Numbered from the stretch's first letter, positions 1 through 5,017 are shown. The stretch: DNA of 5,062 nucleotides from Gammaproteobacteria bacterium (GCA_024277555.1 JAJRUY010000189.1:1-5062), one strand, 5' to 3'. The notes: a model not told the origin generated them from the letters alone. Numbers and translations are program-made.

Positions 1-2
1 CC

Positions 3-359
3 ACCCTGGCCCAGGCATTTCTCGCCAAGCGGAAATATGTGGAAGCAAGCGAGTGCCTGCGCAACCGGATGCAGCTCACCGGACGCGCTCTGCTGCTGGC
101 CGCAGGGGGAGAGGATGGAACACCGGAAACCCTGTCCGCTGACCTGGCCAAAGCCCTGACCCCGGAAGACAGTCACCTGGCAGCAGGTTTTGCAGAGCTG
201 GAGCAGGCCCTGGATGATTTTTCTGCCGATCCGGACGAAATCCTTTTCCCCGGCCTCTTGCGTCAAGCCGATGAATGGGTGGAGTCCGCCCGCAGCAGCT
301 GCCGTATTTTGCAAACGCTCGATCATCAATCCGACATCGCTTCCCGCGCATCGATGTGA
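3..359 (+). CDS. 3' end of an unrecognised protein (partial, enters from the left edge)
   Basis: The frame is open from the first complete codon at the window edge to a TGA at 357-359, giving about 118 C-terminal residues. The true start lies outside the window; the GTG at 39 is only an internal codon and has no ribosome-binding site. The visible part is rich in Leu, Ala, Asp and Glu and looks wholly alpha-helical (for example AFLAKRKYVEASECLRNRM, then GFAELEQALDDF and LLRQADEWVESARSS). It has no membrane segment and no motif I recognise. The helical pattern would suit a TPR-like or four-helix-bundle tail, but that is only an impression. The TauE/SafE gene begins 44 bases downstream on the same strand with no terminator between, so the two are probably co-transcribed. 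I am fairly sure this is coding, but its function is unknown. Confidence 0.6.
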   Translation, partial: TLAQAFLAKRKYVEASECLRNRMQLTGRALLLAAGGEDGTPETLSADLAKALTPEDSHLAAGFAELEQALDDFSADPDEILFPGLLRQADEWVESARSSCRILQTLDHQSDIASRASM

Positions 360-403
360 ACGCAGATTCCCGGCAGTGCATCGACAGATGCAGAGGATGG
401 TAA

Positions 404-1177
404 ATGGATCCGACATTGATATTTGCCGGCTTCGTCGTAGGCGGGGTTATCGGCCTGTGCGGGGTGGGCGGTGGCGCCCTGATGACGCCGTTTCTGATCC
501 AGTACGGCATCAGCCCCGCCATCGCCATTGGCACTGACCTGGTTTATGCCCTGTTCAGCAAAAGCATCGGTGCCTGGCTGCACCACGTCAAGGGGACGGT
601 AAACTGGGGCATCGTTGGCCGACTTGCCCTGGGCAGCATTCCTGCATCCCTTGCCTGCATGGCAATGCTCGGGGAGCTTGCTGAGCGCGACATTGACTAT
701 CAATGGCTGATCCGCGATATCGTGGGTGTCATGCTGGTGCTGACTGCCTCAGCCATGCTGCTCCCGTTACGGAAAAACAACAAAAAACAGTGGGGAAAGC
801 ATGCCCTGGATAGCAGCAGGCATACCGGGTATCTGACTGTCCTGATGGGCGCATTGCTCGGCTTTGTAGTGACCCTCAGCTCCATCGGGTCGGGGGCAAT
901 TGGCGCTGCCGTGCTGATCCTGCTGTACCCGCTATTGCCCGCCATTTCCATTGTGGGAACAGACCTGATGCATGCGGTTCCTTTGGTAGGTGTCGCTGCA
1001 CTGGGACACTGGCAACTGGGAAACGTCGATTTTCCATTGCTTGGCAGCCTGGTGGCAGGCGCTGCGCCCGGCGTATGGATAGGAGCAAAACTGGGCACCC
1101 GCCTGCCTGAGCAGCATGTACGGAAAGTCCTTGCCATTGCCCTGCTGCTGATTGGAATACAGATGGTTATATATTGA
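404..1177 (+). CDS. TauE/SafE-family membrane transporter (putative sulfite/organosulfonate exporter)
   Basis: This is a 257-residue integral inner-membrane protein of the TauE/SafE family (old DUF81), whose members are thought to export sulfite, sulfoacetate and related anions. The family is an internal duplication, and both glycine-rich signatures are visible: GLCGVGGGALMTPF at about residues 17-30 and SSIGSGAIGAA at about 159-169. Each is followed by long hydrophobic segments, about eight in total. A charged, Lys/Arg-rich cytoplasmic loop lies near residues 120-140, between the two halves. The length is normal for the family. The ATG at 404 is supported by AGAGG at 392-396 with 7-base spacing. 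It sits 44 bases after the partial upstream gene and 65 bases before a DsrC/TusE-family gene, a context that favours a sulfur anion as substrate. The exact substrate is inferred, not shown. Confidence 0.85.
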   Translation: MDPTLIFAGFVVGGVIGLCGVGGGALMTPFLIQYGISPAIAIGTDLVYALFSKSIGAWLHHVKGTVNWGIVGRLALGSIPASLACMAMLGELAERDIDYQWLIRDIVGVMLVLTASAMLLPLRKNNKKQWGKHALDSSRHTGYLTVLMGALLGFVVTLSSIGSGAIGAAVLILLYPLLPAISIVGTDLMHAVPLVGVAALGHWQLGNVDFPLLGSLVAGAAPGVWIGAKLGTRLPEQHVRKVLAIALLLIGIQMVIY

Positions 1178-1242
1178 TGGCACCAGAGATTTCCCGCTAC
1201 TGATAACAATTAGTAATACCTATAGACCAAAATGATATTTCT

Positions 1243-1671
1243 ATGGACATGGCAGCCATATTATCGTTGCTGGCAGCACAAGATATTGAGACAAACAGCA
1301 GGCACATTATGAAAAACATGATTCCACTTGAAAAAGGGCGCCCGTCATTCAATGCCGGGAACTTGCTGGATTCACTCCGATTCGATGAGTATGGCTTTCT
1401 TATTGATCCGCAGGACTGGACCGAGGAAGTTGCAGCAGCCATCGCCATGCACGATGGAGTCGGCCTGTTGCAGGAAAAGCACTGGCAGGCAATACGCTTT
1501 ATCCGTGATCGCTACCTGCGGCTTGGCGCCATCCCGCCAATGCGCAACCTCTGCCGCGGCAGCGGGCTGGAGCGCGAGGAATTCAAGAAACTATTCGGAA
1601 ACTGTGCCGAATTCTGGCGTATCGCAGGGTTACCTGATCCTGGAGAAGACGTAAGAAACCACATGCAATAG
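1243..1671 (+). CDS. DsrC/TusE-family protein lacking the redox cysteines (RspA-like)
   Basis: The 142-residue product matches the DsrC/TusE fold family from about residue 45. It has the N-terminal FDEYGFLIDPQDWTEEVA, the central EKHWQAIRFIRDRYLRLG and the C-terminal FWRIAGLPDPGEDV, equivalent to the CRFAGLPKPTGCV arm of true DsrC. In DsrC the penultimate Cys carries sulfur and a second Cys lies 11 residues earlier. Here these positions are Asp136 and Trp125, and the chain continues five residues beyond the usual end. The segment before LF is also about eight residues shorter than in DsrC/TusE. Cys104 and Cys121 exist but are not at the functional positions. It should therefore not act as a sulfur relay protein; cysteine-poor relatives have been called RspA, a proposed regulatory class. 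The start is uncertain: ATG at 1243 has no Shine-Dalgarno, while ATG at 1309 (120 residues, closer to family length) has a weak AGG six bases upstream. It follows the TauE/SafE gene and ends before a strong terminator. Confidence 0.8.
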   Translation: MDMAAILSLLAAQDIETNSRHIMKNMIPLEKGRPSFNAGNLLDSLRFDEYGFLIDPQDWTEEVAAAIAMHDGVGLLQEKHWQAIRFIRDRYLRLGAIPPMRNLCRGSGLEREEFKKLFGNCAEFWRIAGLPDPGEDVRNHMQ

Positions 1672-1710
1672 TCAAACAATGTAACTCTTTTTTTGTTCGA
1701 CCCTTAACTT

Positions 1711-1739
1711 GCCCGGGCTCTCCACCCGGGCGTTTTTTT
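1711..1739 (+). terminator. Intrinsic terminator of the TauE/SafE-DsrC-like operon
   Basis: A perfect 7-bp stem, GCCCGGG (1711-1717) with CCCGGGC (1725-1731), encloses a 7-base loop and is followed after one G by seven T residues (1733-1739). It begins 40 bases after the DsrC-like stop codon. There is no A-run on its left side, so it should stop only + strand transcription; the convergent small membrane gene has no matching terminator here. Confidence 0.9.
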
Positions 1740-1750
1740 GCCTGTTCTGC

Positions 1751-2047
1751 TTACCCGTCCTTTTGTGATTTGCCAATCCGGAAAACCGCACTGCCCCAAC
1801 CAAGCAATGCCGCAATGATGGTCGAATAGCCAATAACCATCAAAGAGATATTCACATTCCACTGCGCCAGCATCAGCAAATGAAGTGTGCTGGCATCAAG
1901 CATTTTTCCGATGAATACGCCCAGGGTAACAAACAGTATTCCAAACAGGAAATAACCAAACGCCGTGCCCACATCCGGAACGCCGTAGCGCTCAATCAGC
2001 ACAAAGCTGGAAATGACAACGGCGGCAATACCTATAAGTTGATCCAC
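1751..2047 (-). CDS. Small three-helix membrane protein of unknown function
   Basis: This ORF of 98 residues reads from a GTG at 2047 to a TAA at 1751-1753. Three hydrophobic stretches are visible, at about residues 4-20 (IGIAAVVISSFVLI), 27-48 (GTAFGYFLFGILFVTLGVFI) and 64-90 (NVNISLMVIGYSTIIAALLG), followed by a short basic tail ending KSQKDG. I do not recognise the family. It lies 75 bases downstream of the diguanylate cyclase stop on the same strand with no terminator between, so the two are probably co-transcribed. The GTG is the only usual start codon between the cyclase stop and the first membrane segment; GAAAG a few bases upstream is a weak ribosome-binding site. The frame is the same as the cyclase frame and stays open all the way back to the cyclase TGA. 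The hydrophobic pattern supports a real gene, though its start and function are uncertain. Confidence 0.6.
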   Translation of the reverse strand: MDQLIGIAAVVISSFVLIERYGVPDVGTAFGYFLFGILFVTLGVFIGKMLDASTLHLLMLAQWNVNISLMVIGYSTIIAALLGWGSAVFRIGKSQKDG

Positions 2048-2122
2048 AGCTTTCAGTCCCGAGGCAATGGCAGGATGCCGGGCATGGCTTTCCAGGGTAC
2101 ATGGGCTGGCTGCACTGTTGAA

Positions 2123-3481
2123 TCACTCACCCTGATAGAGAATCGCCCGATTTCTCCCAGCATGTTTTGCCGTGTAGAGAGCACTGTCAGCTTTCTCCAG
2201 AAGCTCCTCCTCTGTTTCGGCATCAGCAGGAAAAGTCGCAACACCCGCACTAATGGTCAAAGTATTATGCGGCTGCGTCTCCTCACCAGGAAACTCCTCC
2301 TGCTCCACTGCCTGGCACATTCTTGTCGCCATATTGAGAGCCTGCTCCCGATTTGTTTCCGGCAATATGATGGCGAACTCTTCCCCGCCGTATCTCGCCA
2401 GAACATCCACATTTCTGACCGCGTTTTTCATGGTCGTTGTAACCTTCTTCAGCACCATGTTGCCCTTGAGATGCCCATTGGTATCGTTGTAACGCTTGAA
2501 ATGATCCACATCCAAAATGATTACCGACAGCTGGTGTCCATAGCGCTTGGAGCGTTTAAGCTCCTTCCGCAAGGCCTTCACGAAATTCCGGTGATTGCAC
2601 AAGCCGGTCAGCCCGTCCGTGATCGCAAGCCTCTTCATTTTTTCATACAGCTGCATTTTCCCTATCGCTATCGCCGCCTGGGTGGCCAGCAGGGAAAGAA
2701 TCGATTCTTCCTTGGCGGAAAAATCACGGGTTACAAAATCATCTACATACAGGATGCCAATAATCCTCCTGTCTGCTACCAGCGGAGTGGCAATCAGGGA
2801 ACGGACACCTTCCTTCAAAAGTTTGCCAACGGGCACTTTCTCGAACTTTTCGAGATCCTTAATGGTAATAACGGAATTCTCATTGAGAATATGCTCCGTC
2901 AAGCCCCCTCCTCTTATCTCCCAGTTGTTTTGGTGAAAAACCTTCTTGCTGAAACCGCGTGTGGCAACCAGCTCCATGCAACCTTCGGTATCATCATAGA
3001 GTGCGATGCTGCCGGCGGGCGTATGGGTCAGATTGGTGGCACAGTCCAAAATGGTGGACAGCAGCTTGTCCTCACTCTCCGAGGAAGTCAGCATTATCCC
3101 GATCTTGTAAAGCGCCTCCTGTTCCTCCAGCCTGCTGAGCGCCTCTTTCTCCCGCGTCCTGCGCTCATCGATAAGCTTGAAAAGCAGATTTGCACTGAGC
3201 CCCTCTATCAATTCAACAGGTTTTCGGGACATTCTGGCACAAAGATCTTCCGAAACGCTCCTGCACCCGGATACGTCGACAACAATATCGACTTCCACCC
3301 GTTCCAGCAGAGCGCAATAGCGGTTTGCCGTGGGTATCCCCAGTTTTTTTGCGAGCAGCAGCCCTGGCGCATCGTCCCGGATATCCGCGACTCCCACCAC
3401 CTGAATCTCGGGATACTCGTGCAGAATTGGCAGAAGCGCCGTGCCGCCAGTCCCTCCCCCAACAATCATTATTTTTATCAT
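2123..3481 (-). CDS. Diguanylate cyclase with N-terminal Rossmann domain, GAF domain and C-terminal GGEEF domain
   Basis: This 452-residue cytoplasmic signalling enzyme is predicted to make cyclic di-GMP from two GTP. Residues 1-100 resemble the NAD(P)-binding fold of homoserine dehydrogenase or dihydrodipicolinate reductase: IMIVGGGTGGTALL carries GxGxxG at 8-13, Asp33 ends the second strand (VVGVADIRDD), and DIVVDVSG follows at 65-72. A charged helical linker (about 102-122) leads to a GAF domain (about 115-275; note SLIATPLVADRRIIGILYVD). The GGDEF domain (about 287-450) has DGLTGLCNHRNF, the metal-binding LDVDHF (Asp324, Asp326), GGEEF (365-369) and an RxxD product-inhibition site (RNVD, 356-359) with standard spacing. 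The guanine-contact Asn is kept (Asn332), but the guanine-reading Asp of PleD (Asp344) is Asn341. I chose ATG 3481 because GAGAGG lies eight bases upstream; GTG 3490 would add MSR but overlaps that site. No membrane segments are seen. Confidence 0.93.
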   Translation of the reverse strand: MIKIMIVGGGTGGTALLPILHEYPEIQVVGVADIRDDAPGLLLAKKLGIPTANRYCALLERVEVDIVVDVSGCRSVSEDLCARMSRKPVELIEGLSANLLFKLIDERRTREKEALSRLEEQEALYKIGIMLTSSESEDKLLSTILDCATNLTHTPAGSIALYDDTEGCMELVATRGFSKKVFHQNNWEIRGGGLTEHILNENSVITIKDLEKFEKVPVGKLLKEGVRSLIATPLVADRRIIGILYVDDFVTRDFSAKEESILSLLATQAAIAIGKMQLYEKMKRLAITDGLTGLCNHRNFVKALRKELKRSKRYGHQLSVIILDVDHFKRYNDTNGHLKGNMVLKKVTTTMKNAVRNVDVLARYGGEEFAIILPETNREQALNMATRMCQAVEQEEFPGEETQPHNTLTISAGVATFPADAETEEELLEKADSALYTAKHAGRNRAILYQGE

Positions 3482-3486
3482 GCGGC

Positions 3487-3693
3487 TCACCTCTCGGCGT
3501 TGTGGTAAACAAGAGCCTTCCTTTGCATAACAGACTTATTAAGGGAATCCCTGACCAAGTCCATTTGCATCATTCTGGCCTCGGCTCTGGCATCCTGCTT
3601 CGCTCTCGACAACTGCTCCTGCGTTGTTCTCGACAACTGCTCCTGCGTTGTTCTACCTTCGCCCATCCATGGCCTCGTACCTCCTCCGTGCAT
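3487..3693 (-). CDS. Doubtful small ORF upstream of the cyclase, partly made of repeat DNA
   Basis: The ORF encodes 68 residues from ATG 3693 to TGA 3487, ending five bases before the cyclase ATG. Its N-terminal half is the - strand translation of repeat copy A, including RTTQEQLS twice in a row from the 24-bp tandem duplication, then RAKQDARAEA. Its last 30 or so residues (starting MMQMDLVRDSLNK) are unique to this locus and are hydrophilic and probably helical. There is no clear ribosome-binding site at the ATG. Either this is a spurious frame through repeat DNA, or a short leader gene whose 5' part was replaced by the repeat and whose translation feeds the cyclase. The abutting stop and ribosome-binding site are the only positive evidence. 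I recognise no family. Confidence 0.25.
   Translation of the reverse strand: MHGGGTRPWMGEGRTTQEQLSRTTQEQLSRAKQDARAEARMMQMDLVRDSLNKSVMQRKALVYHNAER
3490..3495 (-). promoter_or_regulatory. Ribosome-binding site that fixes the cyclase start at 3481
   Basis: On the - strand GAGAGG is followed by eight bases and then ATG at 3481, which is good spacing. The alternative GTG at 3490-3488 overlaps the motif and cannot use it. The same bases encode the last two residues (Glu-Arg) of a short upstream ORF whose TGA is at 3489-3487, so the two frames could be translationally coupled. Confidence 0.7.
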
Positions 3694-3714
3694 GGAGTCG
3701 TGCGCCAGGATGAC
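3577..3714. repeat. Dispersed intergenic repeat, copy A (with internal duplication)
   Basis: Bases 3577-3630 are identical to 3827-3880. After an extra 24 bases, 3655-3714 matches 3881-3940 with one mismatch in the first 33 bases and about five in the last 27. With the duplication removed the unit is 114 bp. Its right end, GTCGTGCGCCAGGATGAC, reads in reverse as GTCATCCTGGCGCACGAC, close to the GTCATTCCGGCGCA ends of short palindromic intergenic repeats seen in many beta- and gammaproteobacteria. It lies immediately upstream of the cyclase. Its role, if any, is unknown. Confidence 0.9.
3604..3654. repeat. 24-bp tandem duplication inside repeat copy A
   Basis: The 24 bases at 3607-3630, beginning CGACAACTGCTCC and ending GTTGTTCT, are repeated exactly at 3631-3654, and the 24-base period extends back to 3604. 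Copy B has a single unit (3857-3880), so the duplication arose in copy A or was lost from copy B. Each unit carries a short ACAAC/GTTGT inverted repeat. The length is a multiple of three and keeps the - strand frame open, adding the eight residues RTTQEQLS. Confidence 0.93.
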
Positions 3715-3775
3715 CGCTTGATTAGCGGTTCCTTAACGGTTGTCTTAGTAGGGCACCTCAAAAAATTCAGTTTTT

Positions 3776-3940
3776 GTCACACCGGCGCAGGCCGGTGTCC
3801 ATAATTTTCAGGTACTTATGGATTTCGGCCTCGGCTCTGGCATCCTGCTTCGCTCTCGACAACTGCTCCTGCGTTGTTCTACCTTCGCCTATCCATGGCC
3901 TCGTACCTCCTCCATCCTTGGAGTCGTGCGCCGGAATGAC
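3776..3940. repeat. Composite palindromic intergenic element containing repeat copy B
   Basis: The left end GTCACACCGGCGCA (3776-3789) and the inverted right end (GTCATTCCGGCGCA, from 3940 back to 3927) form imperfect terminal inverted repeats about 165 bp apart. Within it are a perfect GC hairpin (ACACCGGC 3779-3786 with GCCGGTGT 3791-3798, loop GCAG), then TCCATAA (3798-3804) pairing with TTATGGA (3816-3822), and then the 114-bp repeat unit (3827-3940). The order suggests a short double-hairpin repeat whose second hairpin is opened by about 90 bp of extra sequence. Copy A lacks the left hairpin. No protein is encoded with confidence. It may be a non-autonomous mobile repeat; no clear target duplication is seen. 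Confidence 0.8.
3827..3940. repeat. Dispersed intergenic repeat, copy B
   Basis: This 114-bp unit is about 95% identical to copy A without the 24-bp duplication, in the same orientation and 250 bp away. Its - strand reads as an open frame (part of an ORF at 3767-3988) containing AHDSKDGGGTRPWIGEGR, the counterpart of copy A. Some base differences change residues, so there is no sign that the frame is under protein selection, and I do not call it a gene. Confidence 0.88.
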
Positions 3941-4186
3941 AATTTTTCGAGGTACCCAGTAGTTTAACTCGGCACTGAAATGGGTCATGACCTGAACATG
4001 GCCTATTTGAGTAGCGGATTATATAGTATAAATACCCTGCCCCTGAAGATCCACAGATTCCGCCCCTCCCGGCGGAACCAGCTCCAGTGCCACAAACATT
4101 TTGCACCCATGCTCCGGCGAAGATTGCTTTTTTTACAAGGAATAGTGGTATAGTCAGACGCTTGAAAAATCAAGCTTTCCTTACAA
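3941..4186. other. Non-coding stretch with small hairpins, no gene seen
   Basis: No ORF here looks like a protein. Visible structures are a 10-bp palindrome GGTCATGACC (3983-3992), a perfect TTCCGCC/GGCGGAA hairpin (4058-4064 with 4071-4077, six-base loop), and a small GCTTG/CAAGC hairpin (4160-4164 with 4171-4175). On the - strand a perfect TATAAT (4023-4018) could be a -10 box for leftward transcription into the repeats and cyclase, but its best -35 (TTCAGG, 18-base spacing) is poor. Confidence 0.4.
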
Positions 4187-4347
4187 TCCAAGATCCGCGA
4201 TTGATGGCGGAGCATAGCTCAAGCTCTTGATCTGTCTAGCTATATGAAAAATCTCACCAGATCTAATGGGTATGGCTGCGATTTTTCATTACACTATCCA
4301 AATCAATATCTTGCACTCTGCATCCGCAATCAATCGCGGATCTTGGG
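4187..4347. mobile_element. MITE-like element with 24-bp terminal inverted repeats
   Basis: The left arm 4188-4211, starting CCAAGATCCGCGATTGAT, and the right arm 4323-4346, ending ATCAATCGCGGATCTTGG, are inverted repeats of 24 bases with one mismatch. The outer 18 bases are perfect. Candidate 5-bp target duplications TACAA lie at 4182-4186 and 4348-4352. A second inverted repeat sits inside: ATGAAAAATC (4244-4253) with GATTTTTCAT (4280-4289). The roughly 110-bp interior is AT-rich and encodes nothing, so the element would need a transposase supplied from elsewhere. It could instead be a structured RNA or regulatory hairpin. It lies 84 bases upstream of the NrfJ-like gene and may influence that gene's promoter. 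Confidence 0.65.
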
Positions 4348-4430
4348 TACAAACCCTCCTGTAAAGGCAGTTGCATACCTGCTCCCTTTCATGCACTTTT
4401 CAGGAACATGAACAAATGATGGAGCCAAAT

Positions 4431-4796
4431 ATGAAAACAATCTTCTTCGGTCTGCTAATTGCTTTTTCCACGCTAGGCGTGGCAGAAACCCTGCCCGAGG
4501 GACACCCATCCATACCCCAAGCCCCTAATGCCTCACCGTCGCAGAACAAAGACGGCAAAATCCTTGTCAATGAAGGCACTGTTATCAGCACCATTCCGAC
4601 AAAAAGCTACACCTACGTCGAAGTGCAGCAGGGCGACGAGATTATCTGGCTGGCAATGCAAAAAAAAGAACTCCCTGATGGCGCCCGAATTCGCTACGCT
4701 CGGGGCGTCACCATGAAAAATTTCTACAGCAACACCCTGAAAAGAGAGTTCCCTAGCATTCTCTTTATACAATCGGTTGAGCTTGTCAAGGAATAG
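4431..4796 (+). CDS. Small secreted protein resembling NrfJ-like periplasmic proteins
   Basis: The 121-residue product has a typical Sec signal peptide, MKTIFFGLLIAFSTLGVA, with a predicted cut before ETLPEGHP. A Pro/Asn/Ser-rich linker (about 23-40) leads to a compact beta-rich domain: GTVISTIPTKSYTYVEVQ (49-66), IIWLAMQKKEL (71-81), and MKNFYSNTLKREF (95-107) followed by a last hydrophobic strand, SILFIQSVELV. This pattern of a GTV strand, YTYVEV, WLA and MKNFxSxxLxRxF resembles small periplasmic proteins related to NrfJ of nitrite-reductase loci. I assign it by recalled motif similarity only. It has no cysteines and no heme or metal motif. The ATG at 4431 has GGAG six bases upstream and starts exactly at the signal peptide; the frame is open back to an ATG at 4371, but that would put a polar, Cys-containing segment before the signal. 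It stands alone, with a terminator 36 bases downstream. Confidence 0.82.
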   Translation: MKTIFFGLLIAFSTLGVAETLPEGHPSIPQAPNASPSQNKDGKILVNEGTVISTIPTKSYTYVEVQQGDEIIWLAMQKKELPDGARIRYARGVTMKNFYSNTLKREFPSILFIQSVELVKE

Positions 4797-4831
4797 CACT
4801 TCTACGGGAAACGCCGACTGACACCAACGTC

Positions 4832-4855
4832 CAAAAGGGCTTTCCTGCCCTTTTG
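4832..4855 (+). terminator. Hairpin terminator after the NrfJ-like gene
   Basis: A perfect 9-bp inverted repeat, CAAAAGGGC (4832-4840) with GCCCTTTTG (4847-4855), has a six-base loop. The GGGC/GCCC core is flanked by A4 and T4, so it can work in both directions, though the T-run is short and is broken by GTCGAA. It starts 36 bases after the stop codon. Confidence 0.75.
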
Positions 4856-4892
4856 TCGAACCTTGAGAGCTCCAAATCTGCCCCCGGACATG

Positions 4893-4933
4893 CCACATTA
4901 AAAAACCCGCTTGGAGCGGGCTTTTTAATGTGG
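4893..4933. terminator. Bidirectional terminator between the NrfJ-like gene and tRNA-Arg
   Basis: The arms 4893-4910 and 4916-4933 pair over 18 bases with a single mismatch around a TTGGA loop. The core is ACCCGC/GCGGGC flanked by A-rich and T-rich arms, so each strand shows a GC stem followed by T-rich sequence. On the - strand it ends the tRNA-Arg transcript; on the + strand it backs up the previous terminator. Its right arm includes the three bases that encode the tRNA CCA tail (4931-4933). Confidence 0.88.
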
Positions 4934-5007
4934 CCCGCCCGAGAGGATTCGAACCTCTGACCTCAGCCTCCGGAGGGCTGCGCTCTATCCAGCTGAGCTA
5001 CGGGCGG
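4931..5007 (-). tRNA. tRNA-Arg (anticodon CCG)
   Basis: This is a complete 77-base tRNA including an encoded CCA. It has the acceptor CCGCCCG/CGGGCGG with discriminator G, a D arm GCTC-AGCTGGATA-GAGC, an anticodon arm CAGCC-CTCCGGA-GGCTG with anticodon CCG at 4973-4971, variable loop AGGTC, and T arm AGAGG-TTCGAAT-CCTCT. All stems pair perfectly. It reads the CGG arginine codon and closely resembles the E. coli CCG isoacceptor. Confidence 0.97.
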
Positions 5008-5017
5008 CAAGGCGGGG

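Noticed and set aside
700..1209. 169-codon - strand ORF opposite the TauE/SafE gene
   Set aside because: It is the antisense shadow of a well-supported membrane protein gene, with no motif or ribosome-binding site of its own.
1880..3508. A 542-codon + strand ORF opposite the cyclase and the small membrane gene
   Set aside because: It is antisense to a gene with clear Rossmann, GAF and GGEEF motifs. Its own translation shows no domain and has the scattered composition of a shadow frame.
3577..3940. Possible CRISPR array or integron attC sites
   Set aside because: There are only two copies of the long repeat and a single 24-bp tandem duplication with no spacers; no attC core sites or integrase are seen.
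3767..3988. 73-codon - strand ORF across repeat copy B
   Set aside because: It is made mostly of repeat DNA plus the GC hairpin, has no ribosome-binding site, and differs from copy A by residue-changing bases.
4003..4215. 70-codon - strand ORF in the intergenic region
   Set aside because: It runs through the left arm of the inverted-repeat element and the hairpins, has no ribosome-binding site and no protein-like pattern.
4931..5007. tRNA-Arg as the attachment site of an integrated island
   Set aside because: No second copy of the tRNA 3' end and no integrase gene occur in the window.
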